The notes: generated from the letters alone by a model not told the origin. Shown: positions 8,404-17,446, counted from the stretch's first letter. The stretch is 64,000 nucleotides of DNA from MM2 sp035460165 (GCA_035460165.1 DATHWW010000005.1:62001-126000); one strand, 5' to 3'. Translations and numbers: made by a program.

Positions 8404-9306
8404 ATGAGAATCAGTACTGCTTCCTATTTCAACATGAACCTGGCGGCGATGCAGGACAAACAGGCGACGTTGTTCCATGTCCAGCAGCAAATGGCGACAG
8501 GCCGCCGCATCGTGACGCCGTCGGACGATCCCGTTGGCGCTGCGCGCGCGTTGCAGACCGCGCGTGCGCTGTCCGTTTCGGAAAACAGCCTTGAAAGCAT
8601 CGTCAAGGCGCAAACCCGAATCAAGGCGGAATCGACCACGCTCGAGGCGATCCGTCAGGTGCTGCAGAGCGCCAAGGATACGGCGGTCAGCGCCGGCACT
8701 AACCCCAGCACGCAGGAACGTACCAGTTTTGCCAACTATCTGACACAGGTCTACGAAGACCTGCGCGGGTATGCCAATTCCACCGATGCGGAAGGCAATT
8801 ACCTTTTTTCCGGGTTTAAAAACGTAGCCCCGTTCCAGCAGATCACCGGCGCCTCCAACTACCAGGGTGACAATTCGAAGCGCTACGTTTCGATCGGCAG
8901 CAACCAGGAAATCCAGGTGAGCGACTCCGGCCAGGAGGTCTTCAGTGTGGGGACAGCCAACGACCCGTTTGCCGTGATCAGCCAGTTCATTACCGATCTG
9001 CAGAACGGTGCGCTGACCGGTGCGGCCTTCGATGCGACTGCCGACACCGCCATCAGCGGCTTGGAAAACGCGCTGAACAAGGTGGAGCAGATCAGCGACC
9101 ATGTGGCCGTCCGTTTCCAGCAGCTTGATACCGCCAAGGATACCGAGACGCAGTACAAACTGCAGTACGAGGACGAATTGGATCGGATCGAATCCGTGGA
9201 TATGCAAACCGCAGCTGTGCAACTGCAATTGCTGGAGACATCGCTGGAGGCTACCCAGAGGGCCTTTATCAATGCCAGCCAGCTGAATCTGTTCAACTTG
9301 TTGTAA
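8404..9306 (+). CDS. flgL: Hook-filament junction protein FlgL (HAP3)
   Basis: Second junction protein, joining FlgK to the flagellin filament. The 300-residue product has the flagellin-like N-terminus MRISTASYFNMNLAAMQDKQ, then QQQMATGRRIVTPSDDPVGA near residues 28-47. It ends with a flagellin-type C-terminal helix (LQLLETSLEATQRAFINASQ, then LNLFNLL). It shares the transcript with flgK. The legionaminic acid island begins 21 bases after the stop with no obvious terminator between, so read-through from the flgK promoter is possible. Confidence 0.95.
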   Translation: MRISTASYFNMNLAAMQDKQATLFHVQQQMATGRRIVTPSDDPVGAARALQTARALSVSENSLESIVKAQTRIKAESTTLEAIRQVLQSAKDTAVSAGTNPSTQERTSFANYLTQVYEDLRGYANSTDAEGNYLFSGFKNVAPFQQITGASNYQGDNSKRYVSIGSNQEIQVSDSGQEVFSVGTANDPFAVISQFITDLQNGALTGAAFDATADTAISGLENALNKVEQISDHVAVRFQQLDTAKDTETQYKLQYEDELDRIESVDMQTAAVQLQLLETSLEATQRAFINASQLNLFNLL

Positions 9307-9327
9307 GCCGTAGCCGACATATAAGAA

Positions 9328-10326
9328 GTGAAAAAAATCCTGGTCACCGGCGCCGACGGGTTCATCGGCTCGCATCTCACCGAAGCCTTAATACGTCAGG
9401 GATATGACGTCCGGGCATTCGTACAGTACAACTCGTTCAATTCCTGGGGCTGGCTGGACCGCAGTGCGCCGGATGTGGCCGGCAAGTTCGACGTGTTCGC
9501 CGGCGATGTGCGCGATCCGCACGGCGTCAGGACGGCGATGCAGGGCTGCGATGCCGTGCTGCACCTGGCCGCGCTGATTGCGATTCCCTATTCGTACCAC
9601 TCGCCCGACACCTATGTCGATACCAACATCAAGGGCACGCTGAATGTCGTGCAGGCGGCTCGCGAGCTGGGCGTGGCCAAGGTCATCCATACCTCGACCA
9701 GCGAGGTATACGGCACCGCCCGCTTCGTGCCGATCACCGAAGAGCATCCGCTGCAGGGCCAATCGCCGTATTCCGCCAGCAAGATCGGGGCGGACCAGAT
9801 CGCGCTGTCCTTCCATTGCGCGTTCGGCACGCCGGTCACCGTCATCCGCCCGTTCAATACCTATGGGCCGCGCCAGTCCGCGCGGGCGGTGATCCCGACC
9901 GTGATCACGCAGATTGCCAGCGGCAAGCGGCAGATCAAGCTGGGCGCGATCCATCCCACGCGCGATTTCAATTACGTCGCCGATACGGTCGGCGGTTTCC
10001 TGGCCGCGCTGGCGTCCGAGCGAGGTGTGGGCGAAGTGATCAACATCGGCAGCAACTTTGAAATCTCCATCGGCGACACCGCCAGGGTGATTGCCGACGC
10101 CATGGGCGCCGAGATCGAAATCGTCACCGACGAGCAGCGCCTGCGCCCGGAAAAAAGCGAAGTCGACCGGTTGTGGGCATCCAACGAGAAGGCCGCCCGC
10201 CTGCTGAATTGGCAGCCTGGCTACGGCGGCGTGGAAGGATTCCGGCGCGGCATCGCGGAGACCGTGGCGTGGTTCCGCGAACCGGCCAACCTGGCGGCCT
10301 ACAAGGCGGAAATCTACAACCTGTGA
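9328..10326 (+). CDS. legB: LegB-type nucleotide-sugar 4,6-dehydratase
   Basis: Extended short-chain dehydrogenase that should convert a GlcNAc nucleotide sugar into the 4-keto-6-deoxy form, the first committed step of legionaminic acid synthesis. GTG start at 9328. Residues 8-14 carry the GxxGxxG NAD motif (GADGFIG). TSTSEVYG lies near 122-129 and the catalytic YxxxK pair is Y148/K152 in PYSASK. Length 332 fits. With legC directly after and ptmE later in the island, the substrate is likely GDP-GlcNAc, as in the C. jejuni LegB, not UDP-GlcNAc. The substrate is inference. Confidence 0.88.
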   Translation: MKKILVTGADGFIGSHLTEALIRQGYDVRAFVQYNSFNSWGWLDRSAPDVAGKFDVFAGDVRDPHGVRTAMQGCDAVLHLAALIAIPYSYHSPDTYVDTNIKGTLNVVQAARELGVAKVIHTSTSEVYGTARFVPITEEHPLQGQSPYSASKIGADQIALSFHCAFGTPVTVIRPFNTYGPRQSARAVIPTVITQIASGKRQIKLGAIHPTRDFNYVADTVGGFLAALASERGVGEVINIGSNFEISIGDTARVIADAMGAEIEIVTDEQRLRPEKSEVDRLWASNEKAARLLNWQPGYGGVEGFRRGIAETVAWFREPANLAAYKAEIYNL

Positions 10327-11504
10327 GCGGCACCGGTACACCATCGGTCGTCGTCGGGCAGATCGTCCAAGCGATCCGCAGCGTGGTGGGCGAGGGCAAC
10401 GTCGCTTTGCATGAGCCGCGCTTCGCCGGCAACGAATGGGTCTATCTCAAGGATTGCCTCGACTCGACTTTCGTCTCCTCTGTAGGCCGCTACGTCGACC
10501 GTTTCGAGGCCGACCTCGCCATCTACACCGGCGCACGCCATGCGGTAGCGGTGGTGAACGGAACCGCCGCGCTGCACGTGGCGCTGCAACTGGCTGGTGT
10601 GCGGGCGGAGGACGAGGTGCTGATCCCCGCGCTGACCTTCGTCGCCACCGCCAATGCAGTGGCCTATTGCGGTGCGATCCCGCATTTCGTGGACAGCGAG
10701 GCGCGCACGCTGGGCCTGGATCCCCTGGCCCTGCGCGAATATCTCAGCGCCGCGACCGAGATGCGTGGCGGATGGTGCGTCAACCGTGCTACCGGCCGCG
10801 TAATCCGCGCGGTCGTCCCCATGCATACCTTCGGCCATCCGGTGGATATCGACAGCGTGCTGGCACTCGCGCGCGATTTCCATCTCGAAGTCATCGAGGA
10901 TGCCACCGAATCCCTCGGCAGTACCGTCCACGGCAAGCACGCCGGTACCTTCGGACGCATGGGCGTGCTCAGTTTCAATGGCAACAAGGTGATCACTACG
11001 GGCGGTGGCGGCGCGATCCTGACCGACGACGTGGAACTGGCGCGGCATGCCAAGCACCTGACGACCACCGCCAAGCTGCCGCACCGCTGGGCCTACGTGC
11101 ACGACGAGATCGGCTACAACTACCGCCTGCCCAATATCAACGCCGCGCTGGGCTGCGCGCAACTGGAGCAGTTGCCGCGCTTCGTGGACGCCAAGCGCAA
11201 GCTGCACGCACGTTACCTGGCCGCATTTTCCGGCATTGCGCAAGCGCGCATCCTGTCCGAACCCGAGGGTTGCAGCAGCAATTACTGGCTGCAGACCTTG
11301 CTGCTGGACGAGTCCGTGGTCTCCCTGCGCGATGAGCTGCTGCAGGCGACCAATGATGCCGGCCTGATGACACGCCCGATCTGGGAGCTCATGAACAAGC
11401 TGCCGCCGTATCGAGACTGCCCCGGCATGCCCTTGCCGGTAGCGGAGTCGTTGGAACGGCGCGTGATCAACCTGCCGAGCAGCGCCTCGCTGGCGGAATG
11501 CTGA
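10323..11504 (+). CDS. legC: LegC-type PLP-dependent sugar aminotransferase
   Basis: DegT/DnrJ/EryC1-family enzyme that transfers an amino group to C4 of the LegB product. The start is a GTG at 10323 that overlaps the legB stop by four bases; the frame is open further upstream inside legB but that part is not LegC-like. Product 393 residues. The PLP lysine is K222 in SFNGNKVITTGGGG, and the ring-contacting acid is D193 in VIEDATESLG. EDEVLIPALTFVATANAV near 96-113 is a family signature. Translational coupling to legB supports the pathway assignment. Confidence 0.9.
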   Translation: MSGTGTPSVVVGQIVQAIRSVVGEGNVALHEPRFAGNEWVYLKDCLDSTFVSSVGRYVDRFEADLAIYTGARHAVAVVNGTAALHVALQLAGVRAEDEVLIPALTFVATANAVAYCGAIPHFVDSEARTLGLDPLALREYLSAATEMRGGWCVNRATGRVIRAVVPMHTFGHPVDIDSVLALARDFHLEVIEDATESLGSTVHGKHAGTFGRMGVLSFNGNKVITTGGGGAILTDDVELARHAKHLTTTAKLPHRWAYVHDEIGYNYRLPNINAALGCAQLEQLPRFVDAKRKLHARYLAAFSGIAQARILSEPEGCSSNYWLQTLLLDESVVSLRDELLQATNDAGLMTRPIWELMNKLPPYRDCPGMPLPVAESLERRVINLPSSASLAEC

Positions 11505-12610
11505 CCTTATTCCGCCACGCCGCCGCCGAAACGGCATGGGCAGAACCGGAAGCCTTTCCCTTGCCGGATGCGGGCGCGACCTCGTGCCGGCTCGCCACCG
11601 GGCGCAGCGCGCTGCTGCATCTCATACGCCGGCTGCCGCCAGCCTGCACGCAAACCGTCCTGCTTCCGTGTTATGTCGCGGAAGGCGTCGTCCAGCCGTT
11701 TCGGGAAGCAGGCTTCGACATCGCGTTTTACCGTTTGCAGCCGGATTTGCGTCCCGTGGTCGAGGACGTGGCCCGCTTGCTGCAGCAAGCCTCTGGCCAG
11801 GCGGTTTTTGTGCTGATTCACTACTTCGGTTTTTCCGCCTGCTCCGAGGAGCTGTCATCCGTGCTGATGCAGCGGGATGCCATCGTCGTCGACGACCTCG
11901 CGCATGCGCCATTCACTGCCGGCGCCAACGGACGCTTGCTGGGGGAGGGCGCCGAGCTGGCGCTTTATTCGCTCAACAAATTCCTGCCGGTAGTGGACGG
12001 GGCTATCCTGCTCAGCCGGCACCCGGACATTGATGTCACGATGAATGAGGCGGCGCTGCCCGAGCTGCCTGAAGCTGCGCAGGCTGCTTATCGCGAGCAC
12101 CTGCAAGCGGCTGGCGCGCTGGCCAAGTGCCAGCCGGATGAGGCGCCACCGTGGCTGCAGGCGCTGGGGGAGACCTACGAGCGCTATTACGCGGTGATCA
12201 ACGGCGACTTGAGCGCTCACCGGCAAAGCACTGCCTCGCGGCTGATGGAAGCCGCGTTTCCCTACCGCCTGCTGATCGAGCGGCGGCAGGCCCATGCCCG
12301 CATGCTGTACGAAGGGCTGAATTCGCCCACCTTTGACCTGGTATATCCCACATTGCCGGACGGCGTGGTACCGTTCTGCATTCCCGCGCGGGTGCCGGCG
12401 GAACGGCGCAACGAAATCCTGGAACGCCTGTTTGCGCGCGGCATCCTGCTGTCGACATTGCAGGACAAGTGGGATTTCATTCCTGCGGGCGGGGAAGCGG
12501 ACTTCGCGGTCGAGGCGGCGTTTTTGCGCGAGCATGTGCTGATCCCCGTCAGCGAATTCATTTCCGTCGATGCGATGGGTGATATGACGGAACAGCTCAA
12601 TCTAATTTGA
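11498..12610 (+). CDS. Divergent DegT-like PLP-fold protein
   Basis: 370-residue protein overlapping the legC end by 7 bases. It looks like a remote aminotransferase-fold relative: LLPCYVAEGVVQPFREAGFD (about 55-74) resembles the substrate-binding segment. AIVVDDLAHA (129-138) sits where the PLP-ring aspartate lies, and ALYSLNKFLPVVDGA (155-169) has a candidate Schiff-base lysine, K161. The glycine-rich run after the lysine in true LegC is missing. The frame is intact, so it is not an obvious pseudogene. It may be a second aminotransferase or a binding protein for the same sugar. Function unknown. Confidence 0.6.
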   Translation: MLTLFRHAAAETAWAEPEAFPLPDAGATSCRLATGRSALLHLIRRLPPACTQTVLLPCYVAEGVVQPFREAGFDIAFYRLQPDLRPVVEDVARLLQQASGQAVFVLIHYFGFSACSEELSSVLMQRDAIVVDDLAHAPFTAGANGRLLGEGAELALYSLNKFLPVVDGAILLSRHPDIDVTMNEAALPELPEAAQAAYREHLQAAGALAKCQPDEAPPWLQALGETYERYYAVINGDLSAHRQSTASRLMEAAFPYRLLIERRQAHARMLYEGLNSPTFDLVYPTLPDGVVPFCIPARVPAERRNEILERLFARGILLSTLQDKWDFIPAGGEADFAVEAAFLREHVLIPVSEFISVDAMGDMTEQLNLI

Positions 12611-12631
12611 ACAATGAATTGAAGGCACGCC

Positions 12632-13678
12632 ATGGATTACCAGACTTTTCTCGCGGATGCCGAACGCGACCTCTTCATCATCGCCGAGGCGGGGGTGAAC
12701 CATAACGGCAGCATCGAGACCGCCTTCAAGCTGGTGGATGCGGCGGTGCAGGCTGGCTGCAGCGCGGTCAAGTTCCAGACCTGGGTGACCGAGAAGGTCT
12801 ACAGCCGCGACAAGTCGATCAAGCCCGACTACCAGGTGCAGACGACGCATGCCGCGGACTCCGAATTCGACACGATCAAGAAGCTGGAACTGAGCTTCGA
12901 GGATTTCGGCAGGATCAAGGCCTATTGCGAGCAGCAGGGCATCCTGTTCTTCTCCACACCGGACGAGACCGACAGCGCGGACTTCCTCGGCCGGCTCGGC
13001 GTCGAGCTGATGAAGACCGCCTCGCAGGACGTGACCAACACGCCTTTCCTGCGCCATGTCGCCCGTCTCGGCGTGCCGCTGATCTTTTCCACCGGCGCCT
13101 GCACGCTGTCGGAGCTGGCGGAGGGGGTGGAAGCCATCCTCGCGGAAAACCCGCAGCTCATCATCCTGCATTGCGTGTCCTCGTATCCCGCGCCGATGGA
13201 GCAGATGAACCTGGCCGCGATTCCCGTGCTTGCGCGCATGTTCGGCCTGCCGGTGGGCTTTTCCGACCATACCACCGGCTCGGCCGCCGCTTGCGCCGCG
13301 GTGGCGCTGGGCGCCCGGGTGTTCGAGAAGCACCTGACGCTGGACAAGACGATGGAAGGCCCGGACCACCAGGCCTCGCTCGATCCCGAGGAAATGCGGC
13401 AATATTGCGATACGCTGCGCAGCGTGCGCGCGGCCATCGGCGACGGCCACAAGCGCATCATGCCGTGCGAGGAAAACACGCGCAAAGCGTTCCGGCGCTA
13501 CCTGGTCACCGTGCGCGATTTGCCGGCCGGCACGGTGCTCGGCATGCAGGACCTCTGTTTCAAGAAGGTGGTCGACGGCATTGCGCCGCGCCATCTCGAT
13601 CTGGTGATCGGTAGCCGATTGACGCAAGACGTCACCGAAGATACGGTGATCGCCTGGTCGATGCTGCAGCACGACTGA
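12632..13678 (+). CDS. legI: Legionaminic acid synthase LegI (NeuB family)
   Basis: Condenses phosphoenolpyruvate with the di-N-acylated 2,4-diamino-6-deoxymannose to give the nine-carbon legionaminic acid. The 348-residue product has the NeuB TIM barrel, with FIIAEAGVNHNGSIETAFKL near residues 15-34, VKFQTW at 46-51, and the SDHTTGSAAACAAVALGARV segment with FEKHLTLD. A C-terminal SAF/antifreeze-like domain follows from about residue 285 (RDLPAGTVLGMQDLCFKKV). NeuB, LegI and PseI cannot be separated safely by motif alone. The companion legG/legB/legC genes decide for LegI. Confidence 0.88.
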   Translation: MDYQTFLADAERDLFIIAEAGVNHNGSIETAFKLVDAAVQAGCSAVKFQTWVTEKVYSRDKSIKPDYQVQTTHAADSEFDTIKKLELSFEDFGRIKAYCEQQGILFFSTPDETDSADFLGRLGVELMKTASQDVTNTPFLRHVARLGVPLIFSTGACTLSELAEGVEAILAENPQLIILHCVSSYPAPMEQMNLAAIPVLARMFGLPVGFSDHTTGSAAACAAVALGARVFEKHLTLDKTMEGPDHQASLDPEEMRQYCDTLRSVRAAIGDGHKRIMPCEENTRKAFRRYLVTVRDLPAGTVLGMQDLCFKKVVDGIAPRHLDLVIGSRLTQDVTEDTVIAWSMLQHD

Positions 13679-13706
13679 GCTTAGTCAACAACAAGAAAAA
13701 GGAAAC

Positions 13707-14765
13707 ATGGCATTTTCCATCCTCACCCCGGACCGTGCCGAATGGGCCACGCTATTCGACCGCCTGCCGCCCGAGCAGCGGGACGTGTTCTACACGCCGT
13801 CGTTCGCGCGGCTGTGCCAGGGTACGCTCAATCGGGAGGACGAGGTGCTGTGCGCCGCGCTGTGGGACGACGAATCGGTGGTGCTGTACCCGTTCGCCAA
13901 GCGCAATCTCGGCCGGCTGACCGCATTTAACGAATTTTCCGGCCATTACGACATCACCGGCCTGTATGGTCGCGGCGGCCTGGTCTCCACCGGGACCGGT
14001 GCAGAGGTGCTGGCCGACTTCCACGCTGCGATGGTCGACTATTGCCGCACGAGCAATATCGTCTGCGGCTTCGACCGCTACCACCCGGTGATGGCCAACG
14101 AAGCCGGCGCTGCCGCCGAGACCAAGGTAATGGACATCGGCGGCTTCGTGGTGGTCGACCTGCGCCCGTCGCTGGAGGCGATCCTGGAGTTGTTCAAGCC
14201 CTCCGTGCGCAAGGATATTCGCAAGGCCGAGCGCAACGAGGTGCGCTGCTTTAACGAAGCGGACGACGCGCACCTCAAGGATTTCCTCGATATCTACCAC
14301 GCCACCATGGCGCGCAATGCGGCGAGCGAGTTCTACTACTTTTCGGCGGAGTATTTTGCGACGCTGTGCCGCACCATTCCCGGCCAGTTCCATTTCTTTT
14401 ATGCCGTGGCCGGCGACCAAATCGTGTCCTGCGAGCTGGTGCTGCTGCACGGAAAATACGCGCATTCCTTCCTCGGCGGCACGCGCCGCGAGGCGCTGCC
14501 CTTGTCGGCCAACCCGATGCTGAAATGGGAGATCATCCGCACCTTGAAAGCGATGAGCTGCGAGTATTTCCTGCTCGGCGGCGGCACGCATCCCGATGAC
14601 GGCATCTTCCAGTTCAAGAAGGCCTATGCCCCGGAAGGCGTGCTCCCGTCGCGTATCGGGGGTACGATATGGGACCGCGATGCTTACCGGCAATTGCGGG
14701 AGGCGATGGCCGCAGCGGGCATCGCCATTCCGCAAAACCGTTTTCAATTCTACGATCTGAACTGA
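13707..14765 (+). CDS. FemAB/GNAT-like acyltransferase, candidate LegH function
   Basis: 352-residue protein of the FemAB/BioF2-like branch of the GNAT superfamily, judged from the two-lobed length and C-terminal motifs such as AHSFLGGTRREALPLSANPM and FLLGGGTHPDDGIFQFKKAY. SVRKDIRKAERNEVRCF near 168-184 is also family-like. The legionaminic acid pathway needs an N-acetyltransferase (LegH) acting on the 4-amino sugar, and no classical short LegH is present in the window. This gene sits between legI and the methyltransferases and could fill that role or add an acyl or aminoacyl group later. Function is inference. Confidence 0.6.
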   Translation: MAFSILTPDRAEWATLFDRLPPEQRDVFYTPSFARLCQGTLNREDEVLCAALWDDESVVLYPFAKRNLGRLTAFNEFSGHYDITGLYGRGGLVSTGTGAEVLADFHAAMVDYCRTSNIVCGFDRYHPVMANEAGAAAETKVMDIGGFVVVDLRPSLEAILELFKPSVRKDIRKAERNEVRCFNEADDAHLKDFLDIYHATMARNAASEFYYFSAEYFATLCRTIPGQFHFFYAVAGDQIVSCELVLLHGKYAHSFLGGTRREALPLSANPMLKWEIIRTLKAMSCEYFLLGGGTHPDDGIFQFKKAYAPEGVLPSRIGGTIWDRDAYRQLREAMAAAGIAIPQNRFQFYDLN

Positions 14766-14766
14766 T

Positions 14767-15462
14767 ATGCAGAACACGTCATCCCCGGCCCAAGCCCTCG
14801 ACTACTGGGAAAACATCTTCGCCAGCCGCGGCTGGGGCGCTTATCCGCCGGAAGAGCTGGTGCGCTTCATCGCGCGCAACTTCCGCAACATGCCGGACCG
14901 AGCGCAGGTGCGCGTGCTCGAGATCGGCTGCGGGCCGGGCCCCAATATCTGGTTCCTGGCGCGCGAAGGCTACTCGGCAGCGGGCATCGACGGTTCGCCT
15001 ACCGCGATCCGCCAGGCCGAGGCGCGGCTGCAAGCGGAAGGCCTGCCGCCGGCGGACCTCAAGGCCGGCGATTTTTCCCGCTTGCCGTGGCCCGATGCGC
15101 ATTTCGACGCGGTGGTGGATGTGGCCGCGCTGTACGCGAATACGCTCTCGACCATCAACGCCACGCTGGCGGAGATCGCTCGCGTGCTCAAGCCGGGTGG
15201 ACTGTTCTTCGGCAAGATGTTCGCGGAACAGACCACGGGCAGCGACAGCGGCGTGATGCTGGAGCCGGGCACGGTCAGCAAGCCCACCAGCGGCCCCTGT
15301 GCCGGCAATGAAATAGCCCATTTTTTCTCGCGCGAGGAACTGCCTGCCCTGTTTGCCGGTTTCGACGAACTTCGCATCGATCAGACATATCGTACGGATG
15401 GCAACGGCGAAATGCATATATTTGAATGGCTGGTGAGCGCCAGAAAGCCATTGCAGCGATAA
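14767..15462 (+). CDS. Class I SAM-dependent methyltransferase
   Basis: 231 residues starting one base after the preceding stop, so co-translated. Motif I is VLEIGCGPGPNIWFLAREGY at about 50-69, and motif II has an acidic end in GIDGSP. A motif IV-like DAVVDVAALYANTL and a post-motif segment ARVLKPGGLFFGKMF follow. This is the Methyltransf_11/25 layout typical of small-molecule methylation. In this island the likely substrate is a nonulosonic acid or its precursor, giving an O- or N-methyl variant, but the sequence does not show the substrate. Confidence 0.75.
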   Translation: MQNTSSPAQALDYWENIFASRGWGAYPPEELVRFIARNFRNMPDRAQVRVLEIGCGPGPNIWFLAREGYSAAGIDGSPTAIRQAEARLQAEGLPPADLKAGDFSRLPWPDAHFDAVVDVAALYANTLSTINATLAEIARVLKPGGLFFGKMFAEQTTGSDSGVMLEPGTVSKPTSGPCAGNEIAHFFSREELPALFAGFDELRIDQTYRTDGNGEMHIFEWLVSARKPLQR

Positions 15463-15500
15463 ACTAGCGCGGCGGAATACAACTCGGAGAATTCAAGACC

Positions 15501-16274
15501 ATGAAAAACGAAAACCAGGATTCCACGGATATGAATGTCAAGTGGCACGCTTCCGAACGGGAAGTGGCGATCCGCCAGAACCTGATCAAAAGCTTCAAGG
15601 AATGCCCGATTCCTGATAGCGAATTATTTTCTAACCTGGGCCTGTTCCTGAGTCGCCAGAACCTGTCACAACTGCTGTTCGTCAACGAGATCTACCAGCA
15701 GATCCTCGACGTGCACGGCGTGATCATGGAGTTCGGCGTGCGCTGGGGGCGCAACATCGCCTTGTACGAATCCATGCGCGGCATCTACGAGCCGTTCAAC
15801 CACAACCGCAAAATCATCGGCTTCGACACCTTCGAGGGTTTCCCCTCGGTGGATGAAAAGGATGGCAAGTCCGACATCATCAAGGTGGGCGCCTACAACG
15901 TCACCGATAATTACGAGCAATACCTGGCCGGCATCCTCGACTACCACGAGCAGGAAAGCCCGATCTCGCACATCAAGAAATACGAACTGGTGAAGGGCGA
16001 CGCGGTCGTTTCCATCGAGCAATACCTGAAACGCAACCCGCAGACCATCGTCGCCTTCGCCTACTTCGATTTCGACATCTACGAGCCCACCGTGGCCTGC
16101 CTTAACGCGATCAAGGACCGGCTGACCAAGGGCAGCATCATCGGCTTCGACGAGCTCAACCACAAGGACTACCCGGGCGAGACGCTGGCGCTCAAGGAGG
16201 TGCTGGGGCTGGATCGCTACCAGATCCGGCACAGCAAGTTCAGCCCCACCCAATCCTACATCGTCATCGAGTGA
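15501..16274 (+). CDS. TylF/MycF-like methyltransferase-fold protein
   Basis: 257 residues. It has IMEFGVRWGRNIALYESMRG (about 75-94), then KIIGFDTFEGFPSVDEK, and late in the protein AYFDFDIYEPT and GSIIGFDELNHKDYPGETLA. This order matches the TylF/MycF group of metal-dependent O-methyltransferases, which use clustered Asp residues to hold Mg and a sugar diol. It lies in the decoration part of the island and its stop overlaps the start of legG. Likely a sugar O-methyltransferase; substrate unknown. Some genomes carry relatives annotated with an unrelated CoA-transferase name, which I do not support. Confidence 0.65.
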   Translation: MKNENQDSTDMNVKWHASEREVAIRQNLIKSFKECPIPDSELFSNLGLFLSRQNLSQLLFVNEIYQQILDVHGVIMEFGVRWGRNIALYESMRGIYEPFNHNRKIIGFDTFEGFPSVDEKDGKSDIIKVGAYNVTDNYEQYLAGILDYHEQESPISHIKKYELVKGDAVVSIEQYLKRNPQTIVAFAYFDFDIYEPTVACLNAIKDRLTKGSIIGFDELNHKDYPGETLALKEVLGLDRYQIRHSKFSPTQSYIVIE

Positions 16275-17446
16275 TGAACGGCATGGGGCGCAAGATCTGC
16301 GTCGTCACCGGCACCCGCGCCGACTACGGCTGTTTGCGCTGGGTGATGGAAGGGATCAAGGCGGCGGACGGGCTGGAGTTGCAGATCATTGCCACCGGCA
16401 TGCATCTGTCGCCGGAGTTCGGCCTGACCTACCGCGAGATCGAGAAGGACGGCTTCGTCATCGACCGCAAGGTGGAGATGCTGCTGAGCTCCGACACGCC
16501 AACCGGCATTTCCAAGTCGATGGGGCTGGGACTGATGGGTTTCGGCGAGACGTTCGAGCAGCTCAAGCCGGACCTGGTGCTGGTGCTGGGCGATCGCTTC
16601 GAGATTTTTGCCGCCGCGTCCGCCGCGATGGTCGCGCGCCTACCGCTGGCGCACCTGCACGGCGGCGAGACGACCGAGGGCGCGATCGACGAGGCGATCC
16701 GCCATGCGATCACCAAGATGTCTCACCTGCACTTCGTCGCCGCCGAGGACTATCGCCGCCGCGTCGTGCAACTGGGAGAAGCGCCCGAGCGCGTGTTCCT
16801 CGTGGGCGGACTCGGCATCGACAATATCCAACGGCTGGAGCTGCTGGATCGCGCGGCGCTGGAAGCCGCGCTCGATTTCAAGCTGGGGACTAAGAACCTG
16901 CTGGTCACCTTCCATCCGGTGACCTTGGAACAATCCACCGCGGGCGCGCAGATGGCCGAGCTGCTGGCGGCGTTGGATGCACTGCAAGACACGCACCTGA
17001 TCTTCACCATGCCGAATGCCGATACCGACGGCCGCATCCTGATTGGTATGATCGAGCAGTTCGTGGCGACCCGCCCGCATACCCGTGCCTATACTTCGCT
17101 GGGGCAACTGCGCTATCTTTCCTGCATCCGCGAGGTCGACGGCGTGGTCGGCAATTCCTCCAGCGGCCTGGCCGAGGTACCCAGTTTCCGCAAGGGCACG
17201 ATCAACATCGGCGACCGCCAGCGCGGCCGGCTCAAGGCGGACAGCGTGATCGACTGCATGCCGGACCGGCAGTCCATCGCCTCAGCCTTGCGCACGCTGT
17301 ATTCGGCTGATTTCCAGGCGAAATTGCCGCAGGTGACCAATCCCTATGGCGAAGGCGGCGCGAGTGAGAAGGTGGTGCGGGTACTGCAGGAATATCCCTT
17401 GGATCAGTTGCTGAAGAAGTCTTTCCACGATCTTGACCGTGTCTGA
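16271..17446 (+). CDS. legG: UDP/GDP-sugar hydrolysing 2-epimerase LegG (NeuC family)
   Basis: Releases the nucleotide and inverts C2 to give 2,4-diacetamido-2,4,6-trideoxymannose, the LegI substrate. Three close starts exist: GTG 16271 (overlapping the previous stop), ATG 16274 and ATG 16283. All give about 387-391 residues. Motifs of the family are KICVVTGTRADYGCLRWV at the N-terminus, PDLVLVLGDRFEIFAAASAA near 97-116, HLHGGETTEGAIDEAIRHAI, and GNSSSGLAEVPSFRKGTINI with a following RQRGR. A hydrolysing epimerase separates the legionaminic from the pseudaminic route. Confidence 0.9.
   Translation: MMNGMGRKICVVTGTRADYGCLRWVMEGIKAADGLELQIIATGMHLSPEFGLTYREIEKDGFVIDRKVEMLLSSDTPTGISKSMGLGLMGFGETFEQLKPDLVLVLGDRFEIFAAASAAMVARLPLAHLHGGETTEGAIDEAIRHAITKMSHLHFVAAEDYRRRVVQLGEAPERVFLVGGLGIDNIQRLELLDRAALEAALDFKLGTKNLLVTFHPVTLEQSTAGAQMAELLAALDALQDTHLIFTMPNADTDGRILIGMIEQFVATRPHTRAYTSLGQLRYLSCIREVDGVVGNSSSGLAEVPSFRKGTINIGDRQRGRLKADSVIDCMPDRQSIASALRTLYSADFQAKLPQVTNPYGEGGASEKVVRVLQEYPLDQLLKKSFHDLDRV

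Noticed and set aside
7267..9375. 702-codon open frame on the minus strand opposite flgK and flgL
   Set aside because: It lies antisense to two certain flagellar genes, and the protein is rich in Arg, His and Gln with no recognisable domain. It is a shadow of high-GC codon use.
11498..12610. The DegT-like gene as a legC pseudogene
   Set aside because: The frame is intact over 370 residues and coupled to legC and legI, with codon use like its neighbours.
12632..13678. Sialic acid (NeuB) or pseudaminic acid (PseI) synthase
   Set aside because: The motif level does not decide, but there are no pseB/C/G/H neighbours, and legB, legC, legG and ptmE are present, so LegI is the best reading.
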